From: Thalassia testudinum
Taxonomy: Eukaryota > Streptophyta > Magnoliopsida > Alismatales > Hydrocharitaceae
Assembly: GCA_037157565.1 (NCBI GenBank)
Contig: JAZHRO010000013.1
Location: 120,294,001 to 120,358,000, forward strand
Direction of reading: 5' to 3'
DNA: 64,000 nucleotides
The notes under the pieces are model-generated. The model had not been told where the DNA came from. It searched no databases and worked only from the letters and a program-made list of their open reading frames with translations. This document shows positions 1 to 11,069 of this stretch, piece by piece (positions within the stretch are counted from its first letter, which is position 1; each line of letters starts with the position of its first letter). A program made the position numbers and the translations under genes.

Positions 1-852
1 CGCGCAAGGAGGTGATGTGGCTGCGGGACCGTGGTCGAATAGGAGGGCTGGTGGCTTGTGGTCGCGCAGGCTGTGCATGAGGAGGTCGCGGTCTATGTTG
101 TGCCACTGCCGTGGCTGAGCAGGAAGGACGCGCGGTGGGTCTGCTGCTGGTGTGGCTGCACGTGGTTGTGGCTACGGTGAGAGGGCACATGCACGGTGAG
201 AGAGGTGAGAGGCTGGCGGTATTTGTTGGTGGTCTGCGGCTAAGGGGGCAAGTCGTAGATGGCAGTGGGTTGCAGATGCGGTTGTAGAGGTGGTGATGCA
301 CGCTGTCACAGTGTACCACTGCGGTGATGGAGGTTGATGACAGTGGAGAACGCTTACGCCACAGTGCTTGCTAGTTCCACGGTGCACACCTCCTTCATGG
401 TGGAGAGGATGGAGAAGGAGTCCCCACCAGGGGAAAAACGGATGATCCCCCGCTCCGTTGGCATCAGACTTTTAAAATCTCTATGTCGGACTTCTGCAAC
501 CATTCGCAGAGATTAAGAGTGGTTGGAACAGAAGGATAAGTCCTGTCTGTTAGGCATCAGATGTCTGATAAAACTATCAGACATCTTAAAATGTTTGGTT
601 GGCAAGGAGTCCATGTTGGAGGTTCCAGACATCCAGATTAGATTCCAGACGTCTTAAAATGGGATTTTGGATGTCTGACTGCTGCCTTTAAGTGTCTTGC
701 ACCTAGCCTGCATCCACTAAATAATTATCATAACATATCATATGTATTAAGCATGAAATTGTTGCATAAGTTGATATACAGACTATGTTGAATTCCCACT
801 TAATTCCTAATCAAATATTAACTAGGAATGACTAATTAAAGAGTACTTAGGC
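1..852. other. Unassigned sequence upstream of the G pol remnant
   Basis: I recognise no gene here. The first 350 bases are GC-rich, and the rest becomes AT-rich. From about 540 to 700 the words cagacatc and gatgtctg recur several times in both orientations, which resembles the subterminal repeats of a small DNA transposon, but no terminal inverted repeats with a target duplication could be matched. The stretch may be part of G, a further insertion in G, or the edge of another element. Confidence 0.4.
559..586. repeat. Perfect 12-bp inverted repeat with 4-nt loop
   Basis: The arms agatgtctgata and tatcagacatct are exact reverse complements around the loop aaac. A second, looser pair (cagacatcc and ggatgtctg) lies within the next 120 bases. 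Function is unknown; transposon subterminal DNA is the simplest reading. Confidence 0.6.
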
Positions 853-1425
853 CAAATAATGGTCCACAAAAGTGGACTTATCAGGAAGGATTGGACCCAA
901 AAGCTAGATGACACTCTTTGGGCCTACCGTACGGTGTACAAAATGCTTATCGGTATGTCTCCATTTCGTCTGGTGTTTAGTAAGGCATGTCACTTACCCG
1001 TAGAACTTGAACAACAGGCATTTTGAGCCATCAGGAAATGTAATTTTGACCTAGAGTTGGGCGGGAAAACCAGGAAACTCCAACTATCTGAGTTGGAGGA
1101 GAGTCGAAATGATGCTTATGAAAATGCCAGAATCTATAAGGCAAGGACCAAAGCTCTCCATGACCAGATGATTTCGCGTAAGAGCTTTGAGCTGAACTAT
1201 ATCGTCTGGCTTTTCGATTCTCGATTGAAGCTTTTCCCTGGAAAACTCAGGTCTAAGTAGGACAGCCCATTCGTTATTGAGTGGATTTTCCCTAATGGGG
1301 CCATCGAAATCTCTGACTCAAAGATTAGTAATATCTTCAAGGTCAATGGACAGCGTCTCAAACCCTTTTTTGACCATATGCTCCCTGAACCCGTCTCATA
1401 CAAGGTTGCTCTTACCTTGCCTTAA
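853..1425 (+). pseudogene. Integrase C-terminal remnant of pol (element G)
   Basis: One reading frame gives the conserved Athila/Tat end of integrase: WAYRT near 920, then a match to the [20 protein letters not shown] block, [20 protein letters not shown], and LFPGKLRS before the C-terminal SH3-like portion. The frame is broken by TGA at 1024-1026, where the family usually has tryptophan, and by TAG at 1258-1260; it then continues to TAA at 1423-1425. The catalytic core (DDE) and all of reverse transcriptase are upstream of the window or lost. The gene is dead, but it shows that this family once had an autonomous member. Confidence 0.85.
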
Positions 1426-1560
1426 CCACTGCGGGTTGATCATCACCTAGCTGAAGGCACTAAACTCAGCACGTGTAAAGATTATTCCAAGCTGACCAGA
1501 ATCCAATGGAAACTAGGTGTTATTCTTACACTTCTACTCTCCTGCATGCCTACATTTTTA

Positions 1561-1601
1561 ACAATGAGGACATTGCAATAGCTAAGCATGGGGGGTGGAT
1601 A
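1561..1601 (+). promoter_or_regulatory. Inner polypurine-tract-like motif of G
   Basis: The block atgaggacattgc is followed by gcatggggggtgg. The same pair occurs on the minus strand in A, B, C, D and F, always 1.2-1.3 kb before the LTR-adjacent polypurine tract. It may be a central polypurine tract or a relic; its function is inferred. Confidence 0.5.
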
Positions 1602-1989
1602 TATCTTTTAATCTTTTTGTCAGTTGTAATAATAATTTCTTTTTATTTTATTCTAAAAAACAAAAAAGAATTAGAATTAGGAGACGAGAACTTAGGCATT
1701 AGGAGTTGCAAACTTTAGGAATTGATACTTTGAGACTTGAATACTTAGACTCTTTAGGTCGTCGGGCTTAATTAGCTCGAGTGTCCACTCGAATGTGGAC
1801 TTAGTCTCGAGTACTTACCAATTAAAATTCATTTTAATTTGGTAAATAAATTGGGATGATAAGTATGTGACTTATCAACCCACCCTCTGATTTAGGGGGA
1901 CTTTAAGGCTAAGCATCTACACACTTCTTTTGCACTGACCCACTTTTTGATGATTTCCTTAGAAATTGGGTACCTAATGAACTATCTAG

Positions 1990-2275
1990 GGTGGTATGGT
2001 TGGCAAGTTGTCGGTGGTAACAGCTCATCGACTGGTTGTCCAGAGCCCAATCACAAGACCATTTTCATTATACTGCCTTTTAGTAAATTTTAGATCAGGG
2101 AAGCCATCTACTTAAAAAAAAAAAAGAGAAAAAAAAAGAAAAAGAAAAAAATAGAAAAAGGAGAAAATAAATAAATAAATAAATAAACCACACTTCACCG
2201 AACGAGTATGGCTAGCAAGTTGTCGTGGGTAATAGCCCATTGGCTAGTTGTCCTGAGCCCAGCTCACAAAAATGT
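1990..2275 (+). repeat. Two direct repeats of about 55 bp in the 3' untranslated block of G
   Basis: The word gcaagttgtcg, followed by a similar 40-base tail containing ggtaa-agc and ggttgtcc/agttgtcc, occurs near 2008 and again near 2219. The two copies are separated by an A-rich stretch. The matching block on the minus strand in F (about 5540-5760) keeps both copies. Confidence 0.55.
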
Positions 2276-2823
2276 ACAATGATTCCCAAAACACTTAGGG
2301 AAGAAGCGAGGAAGTAGAATAAACTAGGGAGATATACACTGGGTTCGCCCTTGTGTTGACCCCATAAATAAAAGAAGTAGGGAGAAAGCTACCATTCGAA
2401 AAGATAAACCTCTAGGCAAGGTCACCTAGGGTCGTAGAAACCTGAAGTTCATTTTAACGGCTGCCTAGTGAGTCTTTCACTCTTTTCACTAGATGCTTAG
2501 CACTTAGAGTCCTTTTCGAGTCTTGGGCAAGTTGGGTAGCCGAAAAAAGTTATCCCTGAACCCTCAAACTTCAAAAGTACAAAAAAATTAGAAAAGAAGA
2601 AAAATAAGAGCAAAACATTTGTGTATCTTCTCTTTTCAAATAAGGCTAGGGCTTGGATGGTCTGCATTCTAGCAGACACCCGAGCACTGTTGAGTCTTTG
2701 TAAGTAGGTCTTGGGTTGAAAGTTCCTAAAGTAACCAACAAATTATGCCTAAGAGATCGAATCCTAATTCTACTTGTATAAATAGCATTTAGGCAAATTT
2801 TGCTAGGGACTAGCAAACAGTAA

Positions 2824-2834
2824 GCATGGGGGTA
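2824..2834 (+). promoter_or_regulatory. Polypurine tract of G
   Basis: The sequence gcatgggggta lies directly before the LTR start tgataaaa, the normal position for the plus-strand primer. The same word adjoins the LTR in A, D and F. Confidence 0.8.
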
Positions 2835-4366
2835 TGATAAAAACACATGAATTCATGATAAAATAATTATTTATGATAGTTCCTAGGCTTAGCATTACAT
2901 ATCATATTATAAATACTGCATAACATCCATTGCATAGCATTTAGGATAGTTGTATATTATGTACACTAATTCTCCCATTTTACATAGTCAGGAGGTAGTG
3001 CGACACCTCTATAGGCTTCGGATGAAGAATCCGACCATACGGATGAATTCGGAGTGATGATCGCAGTCTATTAACACGAAAATCACCCTGATCGGAGCTC
3101 CGTATCACCCCCTACAAGAAGAAGATGGACGGCCCAAATGGTGCCATGTGGCGCCATCCAGGCTGCCCCACCTAAGCTGATGCATTCGCAAGGCCACTGC
3201 AAAATGAGATCTCGGTCGTTGAATCTCAATCCAACGGTTGAGAGCCTGCCTTCACCATGCAGCCTTAGCACATCTTCTCGACACATTCGTGGACGTGACG
3301 CAACTGTGGAGGCACTGGATCGCAAGGGAGGGGTGCGGTTTCGAGACCCGCAGTGCCTCCCAATTCATCAATTGGCAGCACGCATCAGCGGGCATGACAG
3401 CGCGCGTGCACGGACGGCAACGCATGCCAGTGCGTACGCCAGTAGGCCCTCTGCGCAATCTACGCACATGATGGAGGGACAGTGCTGGATCGCATGGGCG
3501 GACGTGAGGTGGCTATAGTGACGCTTACAACCATCGCTAATTGTTTGCACGCCAGCAAGGCCAACTGCGTTTGTGAGCGGCCGTGAGCTGACTATAACAA
3601 CACTTACGGTGATGTCCTGGAGGTCGTTAATGGTCCCATGCCTATTCTAGCTTCTTCTCATCCACTATATAAGGACCTACACCCCCTCCCTTCCAAGCCA
3701 TCTCTACCTATTCTACTCCCACCTACTCCCAAGCTCTAGCAAGCCTACCAACGCTCTGTTAGAGGTTGCTCTTAAGCTCCCAAGGTGCCTATTAGTGTAA
3801 TGAAACTCTGCCCCACCAAATACTCCTCCATCTTCCCATCCCCATTCATAGTTCACCTAGGAGCTATCTTCCCACCTCCATTCCGGTAGTAGATCATCTC
3901 CTCCTTCTCACCTCCATTCCAGAGCTACGTTGAAGCTTTCCTCTACCCGACGTCCTCCCGCATCTCACCTTCGTCGTCATGCTTCCCAACTCCATCCGAG
4001 CTTCCACCAGGCATCGTCGTCTCGCCGAACAGCCACTTCAGGAGATTTCTTCTCACCTCCCCCTCTTTTTATGTTTTCTAGATTATTGTAATTGACATTC
4101 ACACAATATATCATATTCGATTCCATCTCTCTCTTGTAATTGCTTGTCTTTTTTTATTTCAAAAACAAAAAAAAAATAAAACTTCAAAAAATCAAAAAGA
4201 AACAAATCGAAGAGTGATTTTCATACAAAGTAAACGTCGCCTCCCTATGTTCGACCTGGGACTCCCTTGGAGTTTCGATATAAATTATATTTGATTATGA
4301 GTTTTGCAACTATGTCGACGGGTTACTTGTAACCCCAATTTCAAACACGCTAAACCCGTGCGATCA
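2835..4366 (+). repeat. 3' LTR of element G
   Basis: The 1532-bp LTR begins tgataaaaac after the polypurine tract and ends gatca before gcgag. The right boundary comes from alignment with the 5' LTR of F (reverse complement from 61958). It contains a TATA box, a pyrimidine-rich leader with poly-pyrimidine runs near 4140, and the common R/U5 phrase gttcgacctgggactccc. Confidence 0.8.
3666..3673 (+). promoter_or_regulatory. TATA box of the G LTR
   Basis: The sequence ccactatataag lies about 700 bp before the LTR end and is conserved at the equivalent place in F. It marks the likely U3/R boundary region. Confidence 0.65.
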
Positions 4367-4970
4367 GCGAGCTAGCGCTGCATCCTTGTGCGTGCACTCT
4401 GCACCTTTGTGCACGCATGCGCCTGTGTGTCAATTGGCAAATTGGGGAGGTTGTGGGGATCAAACTCGCACCTCTCGTTTAAGGAGTAGGTGCTTCACTA
4501 TTGCGTCGAGACCGTGGATTGTCGTGTGGAGGGTGATGTGGTCGCACAGTGTAGAGTGCCCCTCAGCCATTGGATTGAGATCCAACAGCTGAGATCTCTC
4601 CATGCGTGAGGCTAGGGCGGCCGTGGTTCATGTCGGGGGGTCTGGATGGCGCCACGTGGCTCCATCTGGATCGTCCATCTTCTTACTCTTATAGAGGGTG
4701 CTACAGAGCTTTGATCAGGGTGATTTTCACATTGATGGACTGTGATCATCGCTTTGGATTCATTCGTAGGTCAGATTCTTCATCCGAAGCCAGTAAAGAT
4801 GTTGCACTACCTCTTGGCCGTGTAAAGTGGAAGAATTAATGTACATTATACACAACTATCCTAAATGCCATGTAGTGGATATTGTGTAGTATTTATGACA
4901 TGATATGTAATGCTATGCCTAGGAACTATCATAAATAAGAATTTTATCATGAATTCAAGTGTGTTTATCG
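4367..4970 (-). repeat. Truncated 3' LTR of F (U3 portion)
   Basis: Read on the minus strand it starts cgataaacac (canonical TG mutated to CG) next to the polypurine tract and runs about 600 bp with clear similarity to G's LTR. It then meets the end of G at 4366. The missing R/U5 part is expected left of the window if G is inserted here. Confidence 0.7.
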
Positions 4971-4981
4971 TACCCCCATGC
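4971..4981 (-). promoter_or_regulatory. Polypurine tract of F
   Basis: The plus strand reads tacccccatgc, that is gcatgggggta on the minus strand, abutting the F LTR. Confidence 0.75.
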
Positions 4982-6147
4982 TTACTTTTACCTAGTCGTT
5001 AGCAAACCTAAATGCTATGTATAAAAGTAGAATTAGGATTTGATTACTTAGGCAAAATTTATCGATTGCTTTAGAAAATCTCAACCCTAAGACCTAATTA
5101 CAAAAACTCAACAATGGCTGGGTGTCTACCAGAATGCAGACCGCCCAAGCCCTCACCTTATTTGAAAAGAGAAGATACATAATTTTTTTCTTCTTTTCTA
5201 AATTTTTTTTTGTACTTTTGGAGTTTGAGAGTTCTGAGATAACTCTTTACGGCTACCTAACCCGCCCAAGACTCGAAAAGGATTTTAAGTGCTAAGCATT
5301 TAGTGAAAAGATTGAAAGACTCACTAGGCGGCCGTTAAAATGGACTTTGGGTTTTTACGACCCTAAGTGACCTTGTCTAGAGGTTTATCTTTTCGAATGG
5401 TAGCTTTCTCCCTACTTTTATTTATGGGGTCAACACAAGGGCGAACCCAGTGTATATCTCCCCGGTTTATTCTACTTCTCCGCTTCTTCCATAAGTGTTT
5501 TGGGAATTATTGTGCATTTTTGTGAGTTGGGCTCTGGACAATCGACCATTGGGCTGTTACCCACGGCAACTTGCCAGCCATACTCGTGCGGTGAAGTGTG
5601 GTTTTATTTATTTATTTTCTCCTTTTTCTTTTTTTTTTTAAGTAGGTGGCTTCCCTGATCTAAGATTTACCTAAAGGCAGTACGAAGAAAATGGTCTTGT
5701 GCCTTGGCTCTAGACAACCAGCCAATGAGCTATTACCACCGACAACTTGCCAACCGTACCACCCTAGAAGGCTCATTAGCTACCTAATTTCCAAAGAAAC
5801 CGTCGAAAAGTGAGCCAGTGCAAAAAGTGTGTAGATGCTTAGGCTTAAAGTCCCCTCAAATCAGAGGGTGGGTTGATAAGTGGAATACTTATCATCCCAA
5901 TTTATTGACTAGTTTAAAATAAAATTACTTGGCAAGGACTCGAGACTAAGTCCACATTCGAGTGGTCACCCAGGCTAATTAAGGCTGAAAATGTAAAGAG
6001 TCTAAGTATTCAGGTCCCAAAGTATCAATTCCTAAAGTTTGCAACTCCTAATGCCTAGTTCTCATCTCTTAATTCTTTTTTTATTTTTTACGATGAAAAA
6101 TAGGAAATTACTGTTACAGCTGACAAAAAGATTCATAAGAAATATTC
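4982..6147 (-). other. 3' untranslated block of F between the two polypurine motifs
   Basis: No gene is present. The block is the inverted counterpart of about 1600-2820 in G, including the two 55-bp repeats, an A/T-rich run near 5630 and conserved words such as aacacaagggcgaaccc. Its length is close to that of the equivalent block in A, B, C and D. Confidence 0.65.
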
Positions 6148-6184
6148 ACCCCCCCATGATTAGCTAATGCAATGTCCTCATTGT
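6148..6184 (-). promoter_or_regulatory. Inner polypurine-tract-like motif of F
   Basis: On the minus strand it reads atgaggacattgc followed by catggggggg. The LINE inserted only a few bases further into F. Confidence 0.5.
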
Positions 6185-6229
6185 TAAAAATGAAAGCATG
6201 CAGGTTCCTAGTCGATGCATTGAACTTCA

Positions 6230-7680
6230 AGAGTAGGGGAGAGGGAGATGAGGGGGACGGCAGGCGAAGCAGGGACGACGGCTGGTGGAAGCAGGGATGG
6301 TGAAGGCTGGCATACCTGGAGGTCGAGGGTCTAGAGGCGGAAGGAGCAGAGGGATTTTGATGTGCACGGTAAAAGGGGGATGGAGGCGCGATGGTCTGAT
6401 AGAAGGGGAGCAAAGGTGCACGGCAAGACCGTATGTTTCAGCTACCGGCGACAGGGACACATGGCGGCCACTTGCCTATCTCCCGTGGTGTGCTTAGGGT
6501 GTAGGGGTTTTGGTCACAAGAGGGATTCATGTAGGGGTTTAGGGGGGCAGTTGAGAGAATGCCCTTTACCACGCTCTGGAAGTTTGAATTTTAGGGCTTT
6601 CTAGGTGCCACCTCCACCCCCTTTTCTAAGCAACCCAGGGGAACTTACGGTTGATGTGGAGGTTCCTATGACCGAAAACATCAAAGCGGCGAAGAAGGCC
6701 TTGCGTTGAGCTCTGGTCGGGGAGGTTATGTCTGGAAGACCGACGGTGGAGAATGTATGCATCCTGGTAAACTCTCTCTCCCTTTCGACCAACTCCTGGC
6801 AGTCTGCTTTTTTGTCAAATACACATTTTGTCCTCTTTGGCTTGGGTATGGTGGATGTTGAGAGGCTGTGATTTCAAACATCCTGCAATGATTGTCTCAC
6901 GGTGATCTGGAGACTGGTTTCTCCCTTTGATGGAGCCCTGCCAGGGAGACCACCCCAAAGAGTGGGTTCCAGATCGGGTAAACTTGAGATCGAGGGCTTT
7001 CCTCTACATCTGAGGTCGAAGGAGGTCGTCTCATCTATGATTTCAGGATTTGCATCAGTTGCAGAGGATGTGGTTATTGATATGCTTGAGGGCGATGGGT
7101 GCTTGTTGAATGTGTTAGTCGATGTATTTAAAGCTGGATATGTACCTGATAGACTGATTTTGAGATGTGGTGGGAGCTATTGGTTGCTGAGGCTGAGGTT
7201 CTTGATGGGTGACACTGTAGCAAAGCAAGTTAAGTCATATGGACCTGCAGCTGGTGAGGAGGCAGCTACGTAGGAACTGGGCATGGCTCATTTCGAGGAA
7301 TCCCCAACTGTCGAAATTCATAAGGACCTCTATGTGGGGGAGAAGGGGGAGCTTTAGAATGAAGAACATGAGGAATTGGGCTAGTTGGAAATAGCAGGAC
7401 CAATGCCTATGGTGGCAGGGGGTGTGCTGACAGGTGATATGGAGACTGAGGAGCAGGGGAGTCACAAGACACAGCTTGAGTCTCTGAAGGATAAATAGGA
7501 CCTACTTGAGAAGGAGGGCCCTAAATGTGAAGGTGGTTCCGGTGCTAAAACTGGTAAGGGCAGATCACCATATAGCCTTCGATAGAGAAAATCAAAGGCT
7601 GTCATTCTGATGGATGAAGATGAGATTGTGGAAGTTATGCAGGTATGTAAATGCCAAACCCTCAGGGGGGAGGGGTCCCG
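6230..7680 (+). pseudogene. LINE ORF1 remnant with zinc knuckles
   Basis: ORF1 proteins of plant L1 elements bind RNA through CCHC knuckles. The frame at 6362-6604 shows two (6434-6532). The second, CLGCRGFGHKRDSC, is a complete CX2CX4HX4C; in the first, CFSYRRQGHMAATC, the second cysteine is tyrosine. Downstream the frame changes several times: an open piece at 6902-7273 is followed by pieces with stops. The N-terminal part is short, so the LINE may be 5'-truncated within ORF1. Confidence 0.7.
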
Positions 7681-7689
7681 TGAGGAGAG

Positions 7690-8739
7690 ATGAGAATCCT
7701 CACTTGGAGCATGCGTGGGTTGCGCGACAAAAGCTGGAGGGCTTCTCTGATGAGATATTTGAGAGAGTGGGGAATTGAATGTACACTCATTCAAGAGACG
7801 CACATTGAAAGTAGTTCTGATAGGCTTTGGTGTAATTTGATGGATTCAGGGTTGAACGAATGTGTGCAGATTGATGCACAGGGGAGGTCGGGGGGTATTG
7901 CTATCTGGTGGAGGAAGGTGTGGGCTAAATGTATGGAAGTTCACAAAGCCAGGCATATGTTGACTTGCAAATTCCAAATTCACCAGGGGCAGGAGTATAT
8001 CTGGATTACTGGGATATATGGACCATGTGTTGCATCTGCCAGGTAGGAGCTATGGGAGGAGTATATTGCTGTGGCCGAATTGGTGCAGGGGGGAGTGTGG
8101 TTGACGGGTGGGGATTTCAATTATGTGCTAACAGGGGCTGACAGACCAAATGGTAGCACAGACAGCTCAGCTATTGGCTTCCAGATGATGGTTCAATCTT
8201 TGCATCTGAGTGAATATCCATCTTCTGGTGTGGAGTTTACTTGGCGCAATGGAAATGGGCTGGCATCCAGACTAGATAGATTCTTTGGGAATGTGAACGT
8301 TCTTGAAAGATTCCAATTGTCGACTGTGAGTGGTTTGAGTCGACCTTTCTCTGATCACACCCCTTTGGTGTGGGACAGTGGGGAAGAAACCCATGTTGGC
8401 TCCTATTTCAAGCTTAAAAGATCTTGGCTGAATGGACCGAGCTTCTGTCAGATGGTCAGCTCTTGGTGGCAAGCTAAAAAGGGGGAGGGGTCTGCTACTG
8501 TTAGATTGGCAACCAAGTTGGCTAATTTACACACTGTCTTGAAAGAATATGGATTTACTATAAGCTTGATGAGGCAACAAAAGAGGAGGGAGGCTTTGAA
8601 TAAAATTCAGGAGCTGGACTCTAAGGAAGAAGCTAGCCCTTTGTCTGATGAAGAAATAGCTGAGAGGAAACTGTGGCAGGGTGTGATACTGGATGAAGAC
8701 CTTAAACAAGAAATCGATTGGAGGGAGAAATCAATGTAG
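7690..8739 (+). pseudogene. LINE ORF2: endonuclease domain
   Basis: This domain nicks target DNA to start target-primed reverse transcription. Motifs of the exonuclease-endonuclease-phosphatase fold appear in order: TWSMRGLRD (usually W-N-x-R-G-L, so the metal-binding Asn is replaced by Ser), IQETH with the catalytic Glu, IYGP, GGDFN near 8106, and SDHTPL at 8351-8368. A TAG stop at 8044-8046 splits the domain, and TAG at 8737-8739 ends the second open piece. Confidence 0.85.
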
Positions 8740-10429
8740 TTATGGCTCAAGGAGGGAGATGCCAATATGAAATTTTTCCACCTTGCGGCTAGCTCTCGGA
8801 GGCGTGCTAACTTTATTTCTTCTATTATCAAAGATGGACATAGTGTCTATTCCAATCAGGAGATTAAATCTGAAGCCATTAAATATTATAGAGAGGCCTC
8901 TCGGGCAGCTAAGAGGGGGAAGTGGAGAATGGCAGGGAGTGATGGTCCTAGGGTGACAAGTGAATAGCCTGCTCAGCTGACTGCAATCATCACTGAACAG
9001 GAGACCCTACAGGCAATCAGAGAGTTAAATATGGAAGGGTCCTCGGGCCCTGATGGAATACAAGTTTTCTTTTTCAGAGAGATGTGGAGTGTGGTGGGCA
9101 AGGAAGTGATGGATGTCATCAGAGAATTTGAGATGGGAAATGCTGGGTTTGAAAGGATTAACAAGTCTTATCTTTTTCTCTTGCCTAAGTCAATGGGAGC
9201 AGAAAAATTTTCAGACTCTCGACCGATCTCCCTTTCAAATTCCATCTACCTTATCATCAGCAAAATTCTGGCTAATCGGCTGAGAAATGTTCTACAGGGC
9301 CTAATTCATCCGGTACAAGCTGCATTCCTGCCTAATGGTCACACCAAGAATCTTTCATTTTGGCTCAGGAAATGGTTAGTGGATGGCATAGAAGGAAATG
9401 CAAGGCATTCATGTGGAAAGTTGATTTCCAAAAGGCATATGATTCGATTTTTTAGCCATATCTCTGGGAGGTTTTTAGAAGGAGAGGCTTTCCTCTCTTA
9501 TGGATCCAATGGATGAAGCGGTGTATCACTATTGCTTCATTTTCTCCATTGATCAATGGGAAGCCTTGTGGAGTTTGGATCCAGCCTCAGCGAGGGGTTA
9601 GACAAGGATGTCGTTTAGCCCCATTGGTTTTTAACCTTGTGGTGGATGGGCTTGCAAGGTACGCATGCAGATTGGCAGAGGTGGGTATAATTAATGGGTA
9701 CTCTTTATCTAACAGGAGAAATCTGGCCCCCATCTTGCAATATGAAGATGACACGGTATTCTTTGTGGAAGGGTCCAAGCCTGCGGCACATGCTCTGGGG
9801 TTATTGTAAAGATCTTTGGGGATATTTCAAGTCTATGTTTGAACAAGGAAAAGTCTATCTTGATCTGTTTTGGCATGAATGAGCAGGAGCAGATGGATTT
9901 GGAAAGTACATTGGGGTCACCTCGATCTAAACTGCCACTGAGATACCTAGGATTGCCACTGAGGGCTGTAAAATTGAAAAAATCTGATTGGAATGTCTTG
10001 TTTGATAAGGTCTCTGGAGAGCTGAAAGGATGGAGTAGTAAATTTTTGTCTAAGGGTGGAAGACTAATCCTTCTCAATTCGGTTATTACATCGATCCCGA
10101 TCTTCTATTTTAGCATATTCAGGGCCCCTAAGTCTATTTGGAAGTGATTGGATGTTATGAGAAAGAGATTCTTTTGGAAAGGAGCAGGTCATGAGGGCGA
10201 CTTCATGCAGCCCATCAGGTGGAGCAGTATCTGCAGGCCAAAGGAGATTGGTGATATGGGAATTAAGGCATTGAAGGAGTTCAATGAGGCTTTACTGATT
10301 AAATGGGCCATAAGGATTCTGGACTGCAAGGAGGGGTTGATGGAAGATCTGATCAGGGACAGCTATGGGGGATCAAACAACAGTCTGCAGAGGCTACAAC
10401 CAAAAAAACCCCCTTTTGGCATTCAGTGA
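8740..10429 (+). pseudogene. LINE ORF2: reverse transcriptase domain
   Basis: Recognisable motifs are GSSGPDG near 9040, SRPISLSNSIY with ISKILANRL, QAAFLPNGHTKN, RGVRQGCRLAPLVFNL near 9590-9640, and the catalytic box at 9741-9752, which reads YEDD instead of the usual YADD or FADD. Further on are LPLRYLGLPL and GWSSKFLSKGGRLILLNSV, typical of the plant L1 thumb region. Frameshifts near 9420 and 9810 and stops near 10145 and 10427 inactivate it. Its end runs into the 524-bp tandem array. Confidence 0.88.
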
Positions 10430-10641
10430 TCAGTGCAATCAGCAAGTACTGGCATATGCTGTAGCATAGACTTGGAGATTGCAGAGATTTCAGCTTGTGG
10501 AACGAGCAGTGGTCTGATTTGGGGGTGCTGAAAGAGGTCTACTCGAGAGCTTATGCTGCTGCTGCAGACAAGGAGGTCAGAGTCAGCAACTTGTGGTCTG
10601 ATGCAGGGGGCTGCTGGCAGATGGAAGGGCTGGAACACTGC
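10311..10641 (+). repeat. Tandem array copy 1 (first 331 bp), interrupted by element A
   Basis: The unit starts ataaggattctggactgcaagg and encodes the stretch between reverse transcriptase and the C-terminal zinc region of ORF2. The rest of copy 1 follows after A at 31441-31630. Five copies are visible in all, starting at 10311, 31631, 32157, 43216 and 43740. Confidence 0.85.
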
Positions 10642-10895
10642 TGATTGAAGAGGTTGGGACAACCGGGTTTTATTGTTATTACGTTGTAGTATAGCCAGTT
10701 ATTACCAACATTTCAACTATATAAAATTTTTTTTACTCGGAGAATAAAAGAGTTCCCGAGGTCGAACTCAGGGAGCAAGTTGTATTCTAGAGATATACAT
10801 GTTTCTTTTACAAAAAAAATAAAGAAAGAGAGAGGGAAAGAATTTGTTGTTCTCTTTGTTTTCTCCTCGTGATGTTCTTCTTCCTTTCTTTCTTC

Positions 10896-11069
10896 AGATC
10901 TCCTTCTTCTTCTTTGTTCTGCAGAGGTGATGCTCCTCTTTCTTCCTTTCTTCAGATCTCCTTCTTCTTCTTTGTTCTGCAGAGGTGATGCTCCTCTTTC
11001 TTCCTTTCTTCAGATCTCCTTCTTCTTCTTTGTTCTGCAGAGGTGATGCTCCTCTTTCTTTCTTTCTTT
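10896..11069 (-). repeat. 58-bp tandem repeat, three copies, in the A LTR (left)
   Basis: The word agatctccttcttc recurs at 10896, 10954, 11012 and 11070, giving three 58-bp units and the start of a fourth. The units are CT-rich on the plus strand, so purine-rich in element RNA. The right LTR carries the same array at 18218-18388, with a 3-bp deletion in its third unit. Confidence 0.85.

Larger units (their letters stand above)
1..4366 (+). mobile_element. Element G: Ty3/gypsy (Athila/Tat-like) LTR retrotransposon, 3' part only
   Basis: A plus-strand element whose 5' part lies left of the window. In order it shows an integrase C-terminal remnant, an inner polypurine-like motif, a 1.2-kb untranslated block, the polypurine tract gcatgggggta and a 3' LTR. 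From about 1440 onward it matches element F in reverse complement, so G and F belong to one family. G appears to be inserted in the 3' LTR of F: F's LTR is cut just after the end of G. The matching target duplication would lie outside the window. Confidence 0.75.
4367..6204 (-). mobile_element. Element F, 3' end (left of the LINE insertion)
   Basis: This is the minus-strand 3' portion of a Ty3-like element. It comprises the truncated 3' LTR, polypurine tract, 1.2-kb untranslated block and inner polypurine motif. It matches G in inverted orientation. It stops at the LINE 5' end and resumes at 53439, where the target word tgaaagcatg is repeated after the LINE poly-A. Confidence 0.8.
6205..10641 (+). 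mobile_element. L1-type LINE, segment 1 (5' end to first copy of the tandem array)
   Basis: A plant non-LTR retrotransposon with a CCHC ORF1 remnant, an apurinic-type endonuclease and a reverse transcriptase. Its target duplication is tgaaagcatg with flanking bases (6191-6204 and 53439-53452), and its poly-A tail is at 53427-53438. LTR elements A, C and D interrupt it; further segments are at 31441-32488, 43020-44514 and 53216-53438. The four segments add up to about 7.2 kb, of which about 2.1 kb is extra tandem copies. All ORFs are broken. Confidence 0.9.

Noticed and set aside
3138..3518. Overlapping open frames at 3083-3550
   Set aside because: They fall in U3 of the G LTR, occur on both strands, and lack any family match.
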